Shown one piece after another: positions 1 through 8,562 of a DNA stretch of 64,000 bases; position 1 is the stretch's first letter, and each line of letters starts with the position of its first letter. The notes under the pieces are model-generated. The model was not told the origin of the DNA. It searched no databases and saw only the letters and a list, made by a program, of their open reading frames with translations. The position numbers were made by a program, and so were the translations under genes. Source of the DNA: Hahella sp. Its GTDB lineage: Bacteria; Pseudomonadota; Gammaproteobacteria; Pseudomonadales; Oleiphilaceae. The stretch is taken from the NCBI GenBank assembly GCA_028280065.1, contig JANQMN010000069.1, positions 29,424-93,423 of the forward strand, in the 5' to 3' direction.

Positions 1-764
1 TGACAACTTCCGCAGAACACCTGTCGGCCCTGGGCGCCGATATCAGTTTACCTCCCAAAATGATAGACGACTTGGAAACGCACGGTTTTACCATTGTGCC
101 CAATATGATCGAACCTGACTGGCTAGAGGAAATGCGCCGCACCTTTGATGCTCTGGTGGAACGGGAAGGTGACCAACTGGCAATAGAGCATCATACGGAA
201 GAGACGGTGACTCGAGTTGCCAATCTGATTAACAAAGGCACTGTTTGGGAGAAAGTCTGGAGCCACCCCTTGTTATTGGCGGCAGCAAAACATGTATTTG
301 GGGGTGAGTTCAGAGTATCCAGCCTCAATGGCCGGGAAGCGCATCCGGGTGGAGGCCATCAACCGCTCCATGGCGACTGGAAAAAACCAAGGCCTGATTT
401 TCCGCGGGTTCATGTACTCAATTCGATCTGGGCTATTGATGACCTAAGTGCGGAAAACGGCTCTCCAAGGATTATTGCCGGGACTCACAACCGACCGGAA
501 TTGCCTGAAGATGTCATTGCGGATCCCTCTGCTCCGCATCCGGACGAGGTCATACTGGAATGCCCTGCGGGAACCGTCATGATATTTAACGCCCATACCT
601 GGCATGGGGGCACCACCAATAAGTCAGGCGCTCGAAGACGCGTGCTGCACGGTTACTTTACCCGCCGGGATGACCCGCAACAGCAAGATCAAAGCCGTTG
701 GATCAAAGAGTCCACCTTAAGTCGGCTGACGCCGGCACAAAAATGGCTACTGGATGTTGATTAA
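1..764 (+). CDS. Phytanoyl-CoA dioxygenase (PhyH) family protein, 5' end at window edge
   Basis: Non-haem Fe(II)/2-oxoglutarate dioxygenase-like protein. From the Met at base 60, the HxD iron motif is H104-G-D106 and the distal iron His is in NAHTWHGG (about H182), followed by an Arg-rich stretch (ARRRVLHGYF) suited to binding 2-oxoglutarate. The frame is open upstream of base 60, and bases 1-2 are TG followed in frame by ACA ACT TCC, so the true ATG probably straddles the left edge and adds about 19 residues. It is followed after 19 bp by a FruK-type kinase on the same strand. The substrate cannot be told from sequence; the family includes hydroxylases of lipids and small metabolites. Confidence 0.85.
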   Translation, partial: TTSAEHLSALGADISLPPKMIDDLETHGFTIVPNMIEPDWLEEMRRTFDALVEREGDQLAIEHHTEETVTRVANLINKGTVWEKVWSHPLLLAAAKHVFGGEFRVSSLNGREAHPGGGHQPLHGDWKKPRPDFPRVHVLNSIWAIDDLSAENGSPRIIAGTHNRPELPEDVIADPSAPHPDEVILECPAGTVMIFNAHTWHGGTTNKSGARRRVLHGYFTRRDDPQQQDQSRWIKESTLSRLTPAQKWLLDVD

Positions 765-783
765 TTAGAAAGAGGTTTCGCCC

Positions 784-1785
784 ATGACCCGCATTGTCAC
801 CATCACACTTAACCCTGCATTGGACTTGACCGGCAATGTAGATCATCTTGTTGCCGGCCGGGTTAACCGGGTAAGCGACATGCACCTGAGACCTGCCGGC
901 AAAGGCATTAACGTTGCGCTGGTAGCCCGGGGTCTCGGTGTTTCGGTCGCGGCTACCGGAATGCTGGGGCAGGGTAATCAAATGCCGTTTGTGGATTTGT
1001 TTGAAAAGCACAGGATTCATGATGAGTTTATTCGGGAGCAGGGCGATACCCGAATCAACATCAAGATATGCGAACAAAGCGGTCAGTTCACTGATATTAA
1101 TTTCCCACGGTTGGAAATCAGCCAGGAGAATATCGATCAACTTTTTGAGCGGGTATCTGTTCTTGCGCAAACCTGTGACGTCTTTGTTCTGGCAGGAAGT
1201 GTTCCTTCCTCATTATCAAGCTCGATCTGGGCCGACTTGATCAACTTATTAAAGCCCTTGGACAAATGCATTCTTTTGGATACCAGTGGTAAAGCACTGG
1301 AGGAAGGTATTGCCGCCTGTCCCACCCTGATCAAGCCAAACGAAACTGAACTGTCTGAGCTGGTAGGGTATGCATGTGAATCTCGAGAACGGCAGCAACA
1401 GGCTGCGGAAGAGTTGCTATCCAAAGGTGTTGAGAATGTGGTTGTTTCCAACGGTGCCGAAGGTGTCAGTTGGTATTCAGATTCCTTGGTGTTGCATGCG
1501 ACGCCCCCACCGCAAAAAGTTGTCAGTACGGTAGGTGCCGGCGATAGCTTGGTTGCCGGCTTGGCAGTCGGTCTGAGCAGGATGCTGGATGCTGAAACAA
1601 TTCTTCGAACTTCGACCGCAATTGCGACGATGGCAATTAGTCAAATTGGAGTAGGCATTACAAATCAAATGGATTTTATCAGGCTGAAACGTAAAATTTT
1701 GATCTCTCGAAATATTAGAAAACCACAGTCCTCAATGAAACAAAAAGAGGAAGGTTGGAAACGTATCGGATATGTTTCTGATTAA
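784..1785 (+). CDS. fruK: 1-phosphofructokinase family hexose kinase (PfkB fold)
   Basis: Ribokinase/PfkB sugar kinase, predicted to phosphorylate a sugar phosphate such as fructose-1-phosphate or tagatose-6-phosphate in the cytoplasm. Visible motifs are the N-terminal TLNPALDLT, the glycine-rich AGKGINVA, IKPNETEL in the middle, and the C-terminal STVGAGDSLVAG with the catalytic Asp. These are typical of the 1-phosphofructokinase branch. The last 30 or so residues form a basic extension beyond the usual family end. No PTS fructose genes lie nearby, so it may not belong to classical PTS fructose uptake. RBS-like AGAGG lies just before the ATG. Confidence 0.85.
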   Translation: MTRIVTITLNPALDLTGNVDHLVAGRVNRVSDMHLRPAGKGINVALVARGLGVSVAATGMLGQGNQMPFVDLFEKHRIHDEFIREQGDTRINIKICEQSGQFTDINFPRLEISQENIDQLFERVSVLAQTCDVFVLAGSVPSSLSSSIWADLINLLKPLDKCILLDTSGKALEEGIAACPTLIKPNETELSELVGYACESRERQQQAAEELLSKGVENVVVSNGAEGVSWYSDSLVLHATPPPQKVVSTVGAGDSLVAGLAVGLSRMLDAETILRTSTAIATMAISQIGVGITNQMDFIRLKRKILISRNIRKPQSSMKQKEEGWKRIGYVSD

Positions 1786-1791
1786 ATACAA

Positions 1792-2247
1792 TCACTTGGT
1801 TTTTTGCAGTTTAGGATTGAGTAACACGTAGCTGATTCCTCCCAGTGCACCCGCAGAGCATTGTGCTATAAAACCCGCCGTGCCACGAGAACCGGCAATT
1901 AGGGTAATGTCTAAAATCGGCTGTAAGCTGGCAAGGAGCGCCATAAACGCGGCAAATCCAGCGATAGCGTATGCGATGGCAGGAGGTACAGGCCACCAAT
2001 GTCGAACGCCGGCTGTTACTGGGAAAGCGATGGCAAAGGCAAGCGCGATGAGCGAGCAATAACTTGGCAGCATGCCAACCCAGTCATCCAGAGTTGTTTT
2101 CAGTCGTACCCCAATTGGAATGTCGGTCCCTACCTGCACGAGACCATGCAGTACGAATTGCGTATGAAGGATGCTGGCCAAGCTGAATGCCACAAGAGTG
2201 GCAATCAGGTAGGCAATCAGTCTGCGGGTAAGTAAGCCTTTATCCAT
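1792..2247 (-). CDS. Small four-helix membrane protein, unknown function
   Basis: A 151-residue protein that is mostly hydrophobic, with about four predicted membrane segments (near residues 10-30, 55-80, 88-108 and 115-140) and a short basic N-terminus. I do not recognise the family. It is convergent with the FruK gene (6 bp between stop codons) and divergent from the sugar dehydrogenase gene, sharing a 75-bp promoter region with it. It could be an accessory membrane protein of that enzyme, but nothing in the sequence proves a link. Confidence 0.65.
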   Translation of the reverse strand: MDKGLLTRRLIAYLIATLVAFSLASILHTQFVLHGLVQVGTDIPIGVRLKTTLDDWVGMLPSYCSLIALAFAIAFPVTAGVRHWWPVPPAIAYAIAGFAAFMALLASLQPILDITLIAGSRGTAGFIAQCSAGALGGISYVLLNPKLQKTK

Positions 2248-2322
2248 AATATCTGTGCTATCGTATTTACGCCTGAAATACCTTTTGTAGTTTATCAGGA
2301 TTAGTTTGCTGCGGAGCCACTT

Positions 2323-3429
2323 ATGAAAGTAACCCTGAAATTTGTAATTCTAGCTTGCTTTTTCCTGGCTGTTACTGGAAATGCGGCTACATTTCCCGCC
2401 TTTAATAAAGTCGAGGTTGCAAGTGGGCTGGACTTTCCCTGGTCGTTGGCATTTCTGCCGGATGGCCGGTTACTGGTCACAGAACGAAGCGGAAGTTTGC
2501 GCATTATCAATAATGGACAGGTATCAGAGCCAATCGCAGGTCTACCGGAGGTTTATGCCCATAGTCAGGGCGGTTTAATGGATGTTGTGTTACATCCGAA
2601 CTATCAGCAAAATGGCTGGCTTTACATTAGCTTTGCCCATGGCGACGAAAACGCGAACGCAACACGGTTGATTCGAGCCAAACTAAATGGTACGCAGCTT
2701 CAAGAGTTAGAGGTGCTTTTTACCGTTGATCCCAGCAAGGATACCCCTGCCCATTATGGTGGCAGACTTACGTTCCTGCCGGACAATACTCTATTGCTGA
2801 CCACAGGGGATGGTTTCGACTACAGGGAAGAGGCGCAAAAGCTGGATAGCCTACTCGGAAAAATAGTTCGCCTCCATGATGATGGCCGAATTCCGCAAGA
2901 TAATCCTTTCATCGGTAAAGTTGAAGTCCGGTCTGAAATCTGGAGTTATGGTCACCGTAATCCTCAAGGCATCCTTTATGACTTAAAGCGCCAAATGGTT
3001 ATCTCACATGAGCATGGCCCCAAAGGCGGTGATGAAATAAACTATATTGAAGCCGGTAAGAACTACGGCTGGCCGGTTATAACTTACGGCCGGGATTATT
3101 TTGGTTCAACGATTTCTCCTTATCAGGAGTATCCTGGAATGGAGCCACCCATCCTGGATTGGACACCGTCGATTGCTCCTTCCGGCATGGCGGTTTATTA
3201 CGGCGAGTTGTTCCCTTCTATTCAGGGTGATCTGTTAATTACTGCTCTTGCATCTCAGGAGTTGCGATGGGTAAAGTTGCAAGACACGAAAGTCGTCGAG
3301 CAGCAATCCTTGTTAAGCGATATGAATACCCGTTTTAGAGATGTCCGCGTCGGGCCTGAGGGTGCTATTTATCTGCTGACTGACTCTCCACAAGGGAAGA
3401 TTATCAAACTGATTCCAACCGGGAGCTAG
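2323..3429 (+). CDS. PQQ-dependent sugar dehydrogenase (aldose sugar dehydrogenase type)
   Basis: Exported six-bladed beta-propeller dehydrogenase of the glucose/sorbosone dehydrogenase family. It would oxidise aldose sugars in the periplasm using PQQ. A Sec signal peptide covers residues 1-21. Family signatures follow in order: DFPWSLAFLPDGRLLVTER, HYGGRLTFLPDN with the likely catalytic His, WSYGHRNPQG, and HGPKGGDEINYIEAGKNYGW. The length of 368 residues is normal. No PQQ biosynthesis genes are in the window. The gene is monocistronic, with a small hairpin (CCCTTT-5 nt-AAAGGG, 3445-3461) just after the stop. Confidence 0.9.
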   Translation: MKVTLKFVILACFFLAVTGNAATFPAFNKVEVASGLDFPWSLAFLPDGRLLVTERSGSLRIINNGQVSEPIAGLPEVYAHSQGGLMDVVLHPNYQQNGWLYISFAHGDENANATRLIRAKLNGTQLQELEVLFTVDPSKDTPAHYGGRLTFLPDNTLLLTTGDGFDYREEAQKLDSLLGKIVRLHDDGRIPQDNPFIGKVEVRSEIWSYGHRNPQGILYDLKRQMVISHEHGPKGGDEINYIEAGKNYGWPVITYGRDYFGSTISPYQEYPGMEPPILDWTPSIAPSGMAVYYGELFPSIQGDLLITALASQELRWVKLQDTKVVEQQSLLSDMNTRFRDVRVGPEGAIYLLTDSPQGKIIKLIPTGS

Positions 3430-3489
3430 CCATTCGAGTCAGAGCCCTTTATAGGAAAGGGTGACCCCTAAGAGACGTTTACTATTATT

Positions 3490-4356
3490 CTAAAATGCGA
3501 CCTCCCGGAACTTCTGGATGATTCTTCCGTATTCTCTGCCACTCTTCAGTTTGCTTAAGCCTGAGTTGAATTTGGTTAGTAATTCCCGACTGTCCGCATT
3601 ATTTTTGGAAAAAATGGCATAAATGTTGGCTGTGTAATAGAAGTTGGGATGATGAGTGATTAGTGCGGCTTCCTCGGGTTTGAAGTGGCTTGCGAGCATT
3701 CGATAACCTACGTCAATGTTCGCGGGTACCAGTTCAACTCTTCCGAGCATCAGCTTTTTAAAGTTCAGTAGATCGTCGCTAACTTCATCAGTTGTCAGAA
3801 AACCACGTCTTATTGCGTCGTCGAGTTCAGGGCTATAGCTGAAACCAACCGTTGTTCCAATTTTTCTTCCCTTTAAGTCCGAGATGGTTTGCCAGTCGAA
3901 CTGATAGTCTTTTCTATGAAAAAATGCCGCATTGCCTATGTAAATCGGGTCGCTGAATAAAACTTCCTTTTCTCTTTCAGCCGATTTTACATAACCAAGT
4001 GAGCCATGATAACGGCCCCGTTTTACTTCTAGGTAGCCTCTCGCCCAGGGTAGAAAAGTATAGATTACGTCCAGTCCTTCCTTCGCAAAGGATTCAGTGA
4101 CGATTTCTGAAAGCAGGCCGTATTTAACAATACTTTCCGAGGCGAATGGGGGCCATTCTCCGCTTGCCAGACTCACGGCTTCCTTCGCCTGGAGCTTGGT
4201 CGCTGGGAACAGGACTGTGATACCGAGCGATAGGGCAACTATCAATACCGGAACATTTATCAATACCGGAACATTCTGAAGAGGAAAACAAAATTTGGTC
4301 GGGAAGTGTGGTTTATAGCCCTGTGAAGAGTGACTATCAAATTTAGTCTTGGTCAT
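3490..4356 (-). CDS. Periplasmic solute-binding protein, family 3 type
   Basis: A 288-residue exported protein resembling amino-acid type (family 3) substrate-binding proteins. It reads SGEWPPFASE near the mature N-terminus, LPWARGYLEVKRGRYHGSLG, and SDLKGRKIGTTVGFSYS. No permease or ATPase gene is adjacent, so it may be an orphan sensor-like binding protein, as is common in gammaproteobacteria. The signal region is unusual: the hexapeptide NVPVLI occurs twice in tandem because of an exact 17-bp DNA repeat (see the repeat entry), lengthening the sequence before the hydrophobic core. It is transcribed divergently from the TetR gene. Confidence 0.8.
   Translation of the reverse strand: MTKTKFDSHSSQGYKPHFPTKFCFPLQNVPVLINVPVLIVALSLGITVLFPATKLQAKEAVSLASGEWPPFASESIVKYGLLSEIVTESFAKEGLDVIYTFLPWARGYLEVKRGRYHGSLGYVKSAEREKEVLFSDPIYIGNAAFFHRKDYQFDWQTISDLKGRKIGTTVGFSYSPELDDAIRRGFLTTDEVSDDLLNFKKLMLGRVELVPANIDVGYRMLASHFKPEEAALITHHPNFYYTANIYAIFSKNNADSRELLTKFNSGLSKLKSGREYGRIIQKFREVAF
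4241..4276. repeat. 18-bp tandem duplication inside the signal-peptide region
   Basis: ATCAATACCGGAACATTT (4241-4258) is followed directly by ATCAATACCGGAACATTC (4259-4276), 17 of 18 identical. It adds six in-frame residues to the N-terminus of the minus-strand binding protein. This is typical of replication slippage. Confidence 0.9.
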
Positions 4357-4575
4357 TGCCTTTCGCTTTTTCTAAAGAAAACTAAATTGAAGTTTCGTAT
4401 ATCCGCCACATGAAGAAAATTATTAACCATGCATCTGATGCATAGTTTAGATCTCGCCAGAGCTAATGGGTAATAAATGCCGCTGTGATGTTTTGCCGGA
4501 AATCTGGTTTTTGTAAGAAACCTGGGCGTTGAAGGTCCGGTCCGGGATTGTTCGGCACAAAACAGTTTACAAAAA

Positions 4576-4619
4576 AGGACGGATGTCCTAATATCTTTCA
4601 AAAATAGGACGGTTGTCCT
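4576..4619. promoter_or_regulatory. Twin palindromic operators upstream of tetR
   Basis: Two palindromic boxes, AGGACGGATGTCCT (4576-4589) and AGGACGGTTGTCCT (4606-4619), share the form AGGAC-N4-GTCCT with centres exactly 30 bp apart, about three helical turns. They lie 42-85 bp upstream of the TetR-family start codon. This is the expected arrangement for an autorepressor binding as two dimers on one DNA face. The regulator is inferred from proximity. Confidence 0.7.
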
Positions 4620-4660
4620 TTTTTGTTTGAGGTCTAAGAGATTCAGGAGTAGCGGTTCAG

Positions 4661-5275
4661 ATGCCTGCCGGTGCAATGACCAAAGCTGAAAAAACCAGAG
4701 AACTCATATTGAATGAAGCCGTTGCCCTTGCAACCTCGGTGGGTATTGAAGGGCTGACAATCCGCCAACTTGCAGAACAGGTCGGCATGTCGAAAAGCGG
4801 TTTGCATGCGCGCTTTAAATCCCGGGAAGACCTGCAAATTCAGGTCGTGGAAACAGTTTCCCAGCGCTTTACGGAAACGGTCCTTAAGCCGGCTTTACAG
4901 CAAAAACGCGGACTGGAACGGCTGAAAGACTTTACCAAGCGATGGGTTGATTGGCTAGGCACAGATCCCCTGGAAGGCGGCGGTTTGATATTCACCATGA
5001 GCCACGAGTTTGCCCACCGAAAGGGTGGTGTTCATGATGTAGTGAACCTAAAGAATCAAGAACTACACAATATCTTAAACCGTCTTATTGACGGCACGAT
5101 TGCCGACGGTGCTCTGCCTGCCGGATTAGACAAAAATCAGTTTATCTTTGAACTCACTTCCATTGTCCTGGGCTATTACCAGTATCTCCGCATTTTTTCT
5201 GCCAAGGAAGTACGCCAGTGGACATGCCGCGCATTCGAAGCTTTGTTTTCTCGAAAGCATCAATTTACTCAATAA
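4661..5275 (+). CDS. TetR/AcrR family transcriptional regulator
   Basis: A 204-residue repressor with an N-terminal helix-turn-helix at residues 10-60 (LTIRQLAEQVGMSKSGLHAR followed by FKSREDLQ), which is typical of TetR proteins, and a C-terminal ligand-binding domain. AGGAG lies 11 bp before the ATG; a second ATG five codons later is possible. Two palindromic operators sit just upstream. The molybdopterin oxidoreductase starts 19 bp after the stop and the MDR reductase follows, so this is very likely the local, ligand-released repressor of a three-gene operon. Confidence 0.88.
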   Translation: MPAGAMTKAEKTRELILNEAVALATSVGIEGLTIRQLAEQVGMSKSGLHARFKSREDLQIQVVETVSQRFTETVLKPALQQKRGLERLKDFTKRWVDWLGTDPLEGGGLIFTMSHEFAHRKGGVHDVVNLKNQELHNILNRLIDGTIADGALPAGLDKNQFIFELTSIVLGYYQYLRIFSAKEVRQWTCRAFEALFSRKHQFTQ

Positions 5276-5294
5276 GAATCCAAAAGAGGTCGAT

Positions 5295-7400
5295 GTGTCC
5301 GAAATAAAAACACACTACCGCAACTGCAATATTTGTGAAGCGATGTGCGGTCTGGAAATTCAATATCAGGGCGAGGAAATTCTCTCCATCAAAGGGGATA
5401 AGGAAGATCCCTTCAGTAAAGGCTATATTTGTCCCAAAGCCGTTGCTTTACAGGATTTTTACCATGACGGTGACCGGCTTCGACAACCGGTGAAGCGGAC
5501 CATATCCGGCTGGCAAAAAATCAGTTGGGAAGAAGCTTTCGCAGAAGTTGCGGCGAACTTACAACGCATTCAGCAAGAACATGGCAAAGATGCGGTAGGC
5601 GTCTACTTGGGTAATCCGAATGCGCATAACCTGGGTAACATTCTGTTTTTACCAATTTTTTATCGGGCGCTTGGCACCAAAAACCGGTTTAGCTCGGCGT
5701 CTGCCGATCAGCTTCCTCATCATGTTGCATCTAATTACATGTTTGGACATTGGATGTTGATTCCGGTGCCGGATATCGACCGTACCGACTTTATGCTGAT
5801 CATTGGCGGTAATCCGCTGGTTTCCAACGGCAGTATGATGACGGCACCCGGCGTCGGCAAACGGATCAAGGCGATTCAGGAGCGGGGCGGCAAGGTGGTC
5901 GTTGTCGACCCGCGGCGCACGGAAACCGCAGCCAAAGCCTCTGAGCATATTTTTATTCGCCCGGAATGTGATGCGCTGTTGCTGCTTGGCATGATCCATA
6001 CGCTGTTTCAGGAAGATCTGGTAAAGCTTGGCCACCTTGAAGATGTTATTGATGGCTTGGCAGACCTAAAGGCCGCAGTGCAGACTTTTGCGCCGGAAAT
6101 CGTGGCCTCCGCAACTGGAATTCCCGAGGGTAAAATTCTGTCCTTAACCCGTGAAATAGCGGCGGCTTCTTCTGCCGTCTGTTACAGCCGGATGGGGGCG
6201 TCAACCCAGTCCTTTGGTGGCCTGTGCCAATGGCTGACGAATGTACTGAATATCCTCACCGGGAACATGGACCGGGAAGGCGGGGCAATGTTTACGCTGC
6301 CCGCTTTTGATTTCGTCAGCCTGCGCTCCAGAAAAGGCAAAAAGACCGGGGGGGAGGTGACCTATTCGAGGGTTCGGAAGCTACCTTGCTACAACGCCGA
6401 GGTTCCGGTGGCGACTCTTGCAGATGAGATAACCACGGAAGGCGAAGGACAAATTCGCGGGTTAGTGACCATTGCCGGGAATCCGGTATTGTCCGCGCCA
6501 AACGGCACAAAACTTAAGCGTGCCTTTGGCTCGCTCGAATACATGGTGTCTTTGGACCCCTATATCAATGAAACCACCCGCCACGCTAATATCATTCTGC
6601 CTCCGGTAACCGGCCTGCAGGTTTCCCATTATGATATCTTCTTTCACATTTTTGCGGTGAGGAATACCGCGAAATACTCAAGTCCGTTATTCCAGAAGAA
6701 GAGAAGCGAACGATTCGATTGGGAGATACTCAAGTCGCTTGCCGCGCATTTGACGGACAGCAAGGAAGACAACGTCACTCCGGATTTGATGCTGGACCAG
6801 GGATTGCGTGCGGGTCCCTACAATGAGGAGGGGATGAGCCTGGAAACCCTGAAAAAATATCCTCATGGCATGGATTTGGGGCCAAACAGACCTATATTAA
6901 AAGAACGCCTGCAGACTGAGGATGGACGTTTAAAATTGGCTCCTCAGGTATACCAGGATGACCTTAAGCGTTTAAAAGCAGCGACTTTGGAACAGGGAGC
7001 TGCCAATGAAGAGTATCCATTTCTGATGATCAGCAGACGGTTGACCAGAAGCCACAATACCTGGACGCAAAACTCGTATCGATTGGTGAAGGGGAAGAAT
7101 CCCTGTACCGTCATTATTCATCCGGACGATGCGGCGCGGCTTGGGATAGCGGACAAGTCACTGGTGAAGGTGCGATCGGTGAGTGGAGACGTCGATATCG
7201 AAGTGGAAATCAGCGATGAGATCATGCCGGGTGTCGTTAGTATTCCGCAAGGCTGGGGACATAAGAAAAACCATATCAGACTGTCGGTGGCGACGACCCA
7301 ACCAGGGGTCAGTATTAACGATCTGACCGACGAAAACCGTGTAGATTTACTCACTGGCAATGCTGCTCTCAATGGTATTCCAGTGGCGATTGAACGATAG
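5295..7400 (+). CDS. Molybdopterin-dependent oxidoreductase with N-terminal [4Fe-4S] motif
   Basis: A member of the DMSO reductase superfamily. From the GTG at 5295 (AGAGGT 4 bp upstream) the protein has 701 residues. Cys11, Cys14, Cys18 and Cys46 form the CxxCxxxC...C iron-sulfur motif. The molybdopterin domain includes IIGGNPLVSNGSMM and VVVVDPRRTETAAKASEHI, and the C-terminal molydopterin dinucleotide-binding domain includes NTWTQNSYRLVKGKNPCTV. No Tat signal is present, so it should be cytoplasmic. An open frame extends back to 5148 into tetR, but that start would bury tetR and is unlikely. The partner reductase begins 9 bp downstream. The substrate is unknown. Confidence 0.88.
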   Translation: MSEIKTHYRNCNICEAMCGLEIQYQGEEILSIKGDKEDPFSKGYICPKAVALQDFYHDGDRLRQPVKRTISGWQKISWEEAFAEVAANLQRIQQEHGKDAVGVYLGNPNAHNLGNILFLPIFYRALGTKNRFSSASADQLPHHVASNYMFGHWMLIPVPDIDRTDFMLIIGGNPLVSNGSMMTAPGVGKRIKAIQERGGKVVVVDPRRTETAAKASEHIFIRPECDALLLLGMIHTLFQEDLVKLGHLEDVIDGLADLKAAVQTFAPEIVASATGIPEGKILSLTREIAAASSAVCYSRMGASTQSFGGLCQWLTNVLNILTGNMDREGGAMFTLPAFDFVSLRSRKGKKTGGEVTYSRVRKLPCYNAEVPVATLADEITTEGEGQIRGLVTIAGNPVLSAPNGTKLKRAFGSLEYMVSLDPYINETTRHANIILPPVTGLQVSHYDIFFHIFAVRNTAKYSSPLFQKKRSERFDWEILKSLAAHLTDSKEDNVTPDLMLDQGLRAGPYNEEGMSLETLKKYPHGMDLGPNRPILKERLQTEDGRLKLAPQVYQDDLKRLKAATLEQGAANEEYPFLMISRRLTRSHNTWTQNSYRLVKGKNPCTVIIHPDDAARLGIADKSLVKVRSVSGDVDIEVEISDEIMPGVVSIPQGWGHKKNHIRLSVATTQPGVSINDLTDENRVDLLTGNAALNGIPVAIER

Positions 7401-7409
7401 GAGGTGAAC

Positions 7410-8393
7410 ATGAAACAAGCCATTTATGAAAAACGAGGGCCGGTACCGCATGAAGTTATTGATGCGGTGGAAAAAGTAACGCCAGAGTTGCAAAGTGGGG
7501 AAGCCTTGGTCGAAGTGCTGGCGGCACCGATCAATCCTTCAGACGTGCTGATGCTGACCGGCGAATATGGCATGCTGCCTGACCTGCCGGCTGTCGGCGG
7601 CAGTGAAGGTGTCGGACGCATTGCAGCGGTTGCTTCGGATGTAAAACTACCGGTTGGCCAAACGGTTCTGTTGCCGGTGGGCATCGGAACCTGGGCCAGT
7701 CATGTGGTTGCAGCGGCGAAGAAACTCATACCGCTGCCGAATGAGGCAGATGCCCAGCAGCTATCCATGATCAGCGTTAATCCTCCTACGGCATCGTTAA
7801 TGCTTTCGGAATTTGTCGACCTGAAACCGGGTGACTGGGTAATTCAGAATGTCGCCAACTCCGGTGTCGGCAGTTATGTCACGCAACTTGCCAAAATACG
7901 CGGGTTAAAGACGGTCAATATTGTTCGCCGAGAATCGGCCGTAGATACCGTACAAGCTAATGGTGGCGATGTGGTGTTGGTCGATGGGGATGACTTAGCC
8001 AGGCGGGTCAAAGAGGCGACCGGCGGCGCGGAAATTCGCCTTGGCATCGATGCTGTCGGCGGGGAGGCAACGGACAGAATCGCAAGTTGTCTCGCCATGC
8101 AGGGCACGGTTGTGACCTATGGCTCAATGAGTGGCGAACCCAGCGTTGTCTCTCCTCGTTTCACCATCTTTAAAGATATTACCCTCAAGGGATTTTGGCT
8201 GGCTTTGTGGTTCAAGAACGCGTCGAAAGAGCAGCAGATGGCGGTTTATGGCGAACTGACCAAACTTATTGCGACCGGGCAGCTTAAGACCAAAATTCAG
8301 AAAGTATACGATGTCGCCGAGATAAAGGACGCCGTGAAGGCCGCAACGGAAGGTGGACGAGACGGTAAGATTCTGATTGGGAAAACTGAATAA
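7410..8393 (+). CDS. Zinc-free MDR family quinone/enoyl reductase
   Basis: A medium-chain dehydrogenase/reductase of 327 residues related to NADPH:quinone oxidoreductase and 2-enoyl thioester reductase. It reads INPSDVLMLTGEYGMLPDLP, GGSEGVGRI, and VIQNVANSGVGSYVTQLAKI for the dinucleotide-binding fold. The cysteines that hold zinc in alcohol dehydrogenases are absent. The ATG at 7410 has a near-perfect AGGAGGTGA upstream; a GTG two codons earlier lies inside that Shine-Dalgarno. It is last in the tetR-molybdoenzyme operon and may recycle electrons or process the same substrate, possibly an electrophile. Two hairpins follow. Confidence 0.86.
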   Translation: MKQAIYEKRGPVPHEVIDAVEKVTPELQSGEALVEVLAAPINPSDVLMLTGEYGMLPDLPAVGGSEGVGRIAAVASDVKLPVGQTVLLPVGIGTWASHVVAAAKKLIPLPNEADAQQLSMISVNPPTASLMLSEFVDLKPGDWVIQNVANSGVGSYVTQLAKIRGLKTVNIVRRESAVDTVQANGGDVVLVDGDDLARRVKEATGGAEIRLGIDAVGGEATDRIASCLAMQGTVVTYGSMSGEPSVVSPRFTIFKDITLKGFWLALWFKNASKEQQMAVYGELTKLIATGQLKTKIQKVYDVAEIKDAVKAATEGGRDGKILIGKTE

Positions 8394-8404
8394 TAAATGC
8401 TGCT

Positions 8405-8434
8405 TTGGTAAAATAAGAGTTTCTCTTTTACCAA
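8405..8434. terminator. Inverted repeat after the MDR reductase gene
   Basis: TTGGTAAAA (8405-8413) pairs with TTTTACCAA (8426-8434) over a 12-nt loop. It sits 12 bp after the reductase stop and may stabilise the mRNA end or help termination. Confidence 0.45.
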
Positions 8435-8448
8435 TAATTTATTCAAAG

Positions 8449-8469
8449 AAAGCCCTATTAAGGGCTTTT
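8449..8469. terminator. Rho-independent terminator
   Basis: AAAGCCCT (8449-8456) and AGGGCTTT (8461-8468) form an 8-bp stem with loop ATTA, ending in a T run. It lies between the convergent reductase and LysR genes. Confidence 0.7.
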
Positions 8470-8562
8470 GCTTCTATGGGGCTGTAGGAGTATTGAGTAT
8501 CCGTGCGGTTATCAATCCATGACCCGCAAAAAGGACTAATTTTACCCGATCATTAATCCGAG

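Noticed and set aside
703-1170. 155-codon minus-strand open frame
   Set aside because: Lies antisense to the PhyH and fruK genes, has no recognisable domain and a composition typical of a shadow frame.
5148-5294. Longer start for the molybdopterin oxidoreductase
   Set aside because: Would overlap the tetR coding region by about 130 bp; the GTG at 5295 has a Shine-Dalgarno and begins just before the iron-sulfur motif.
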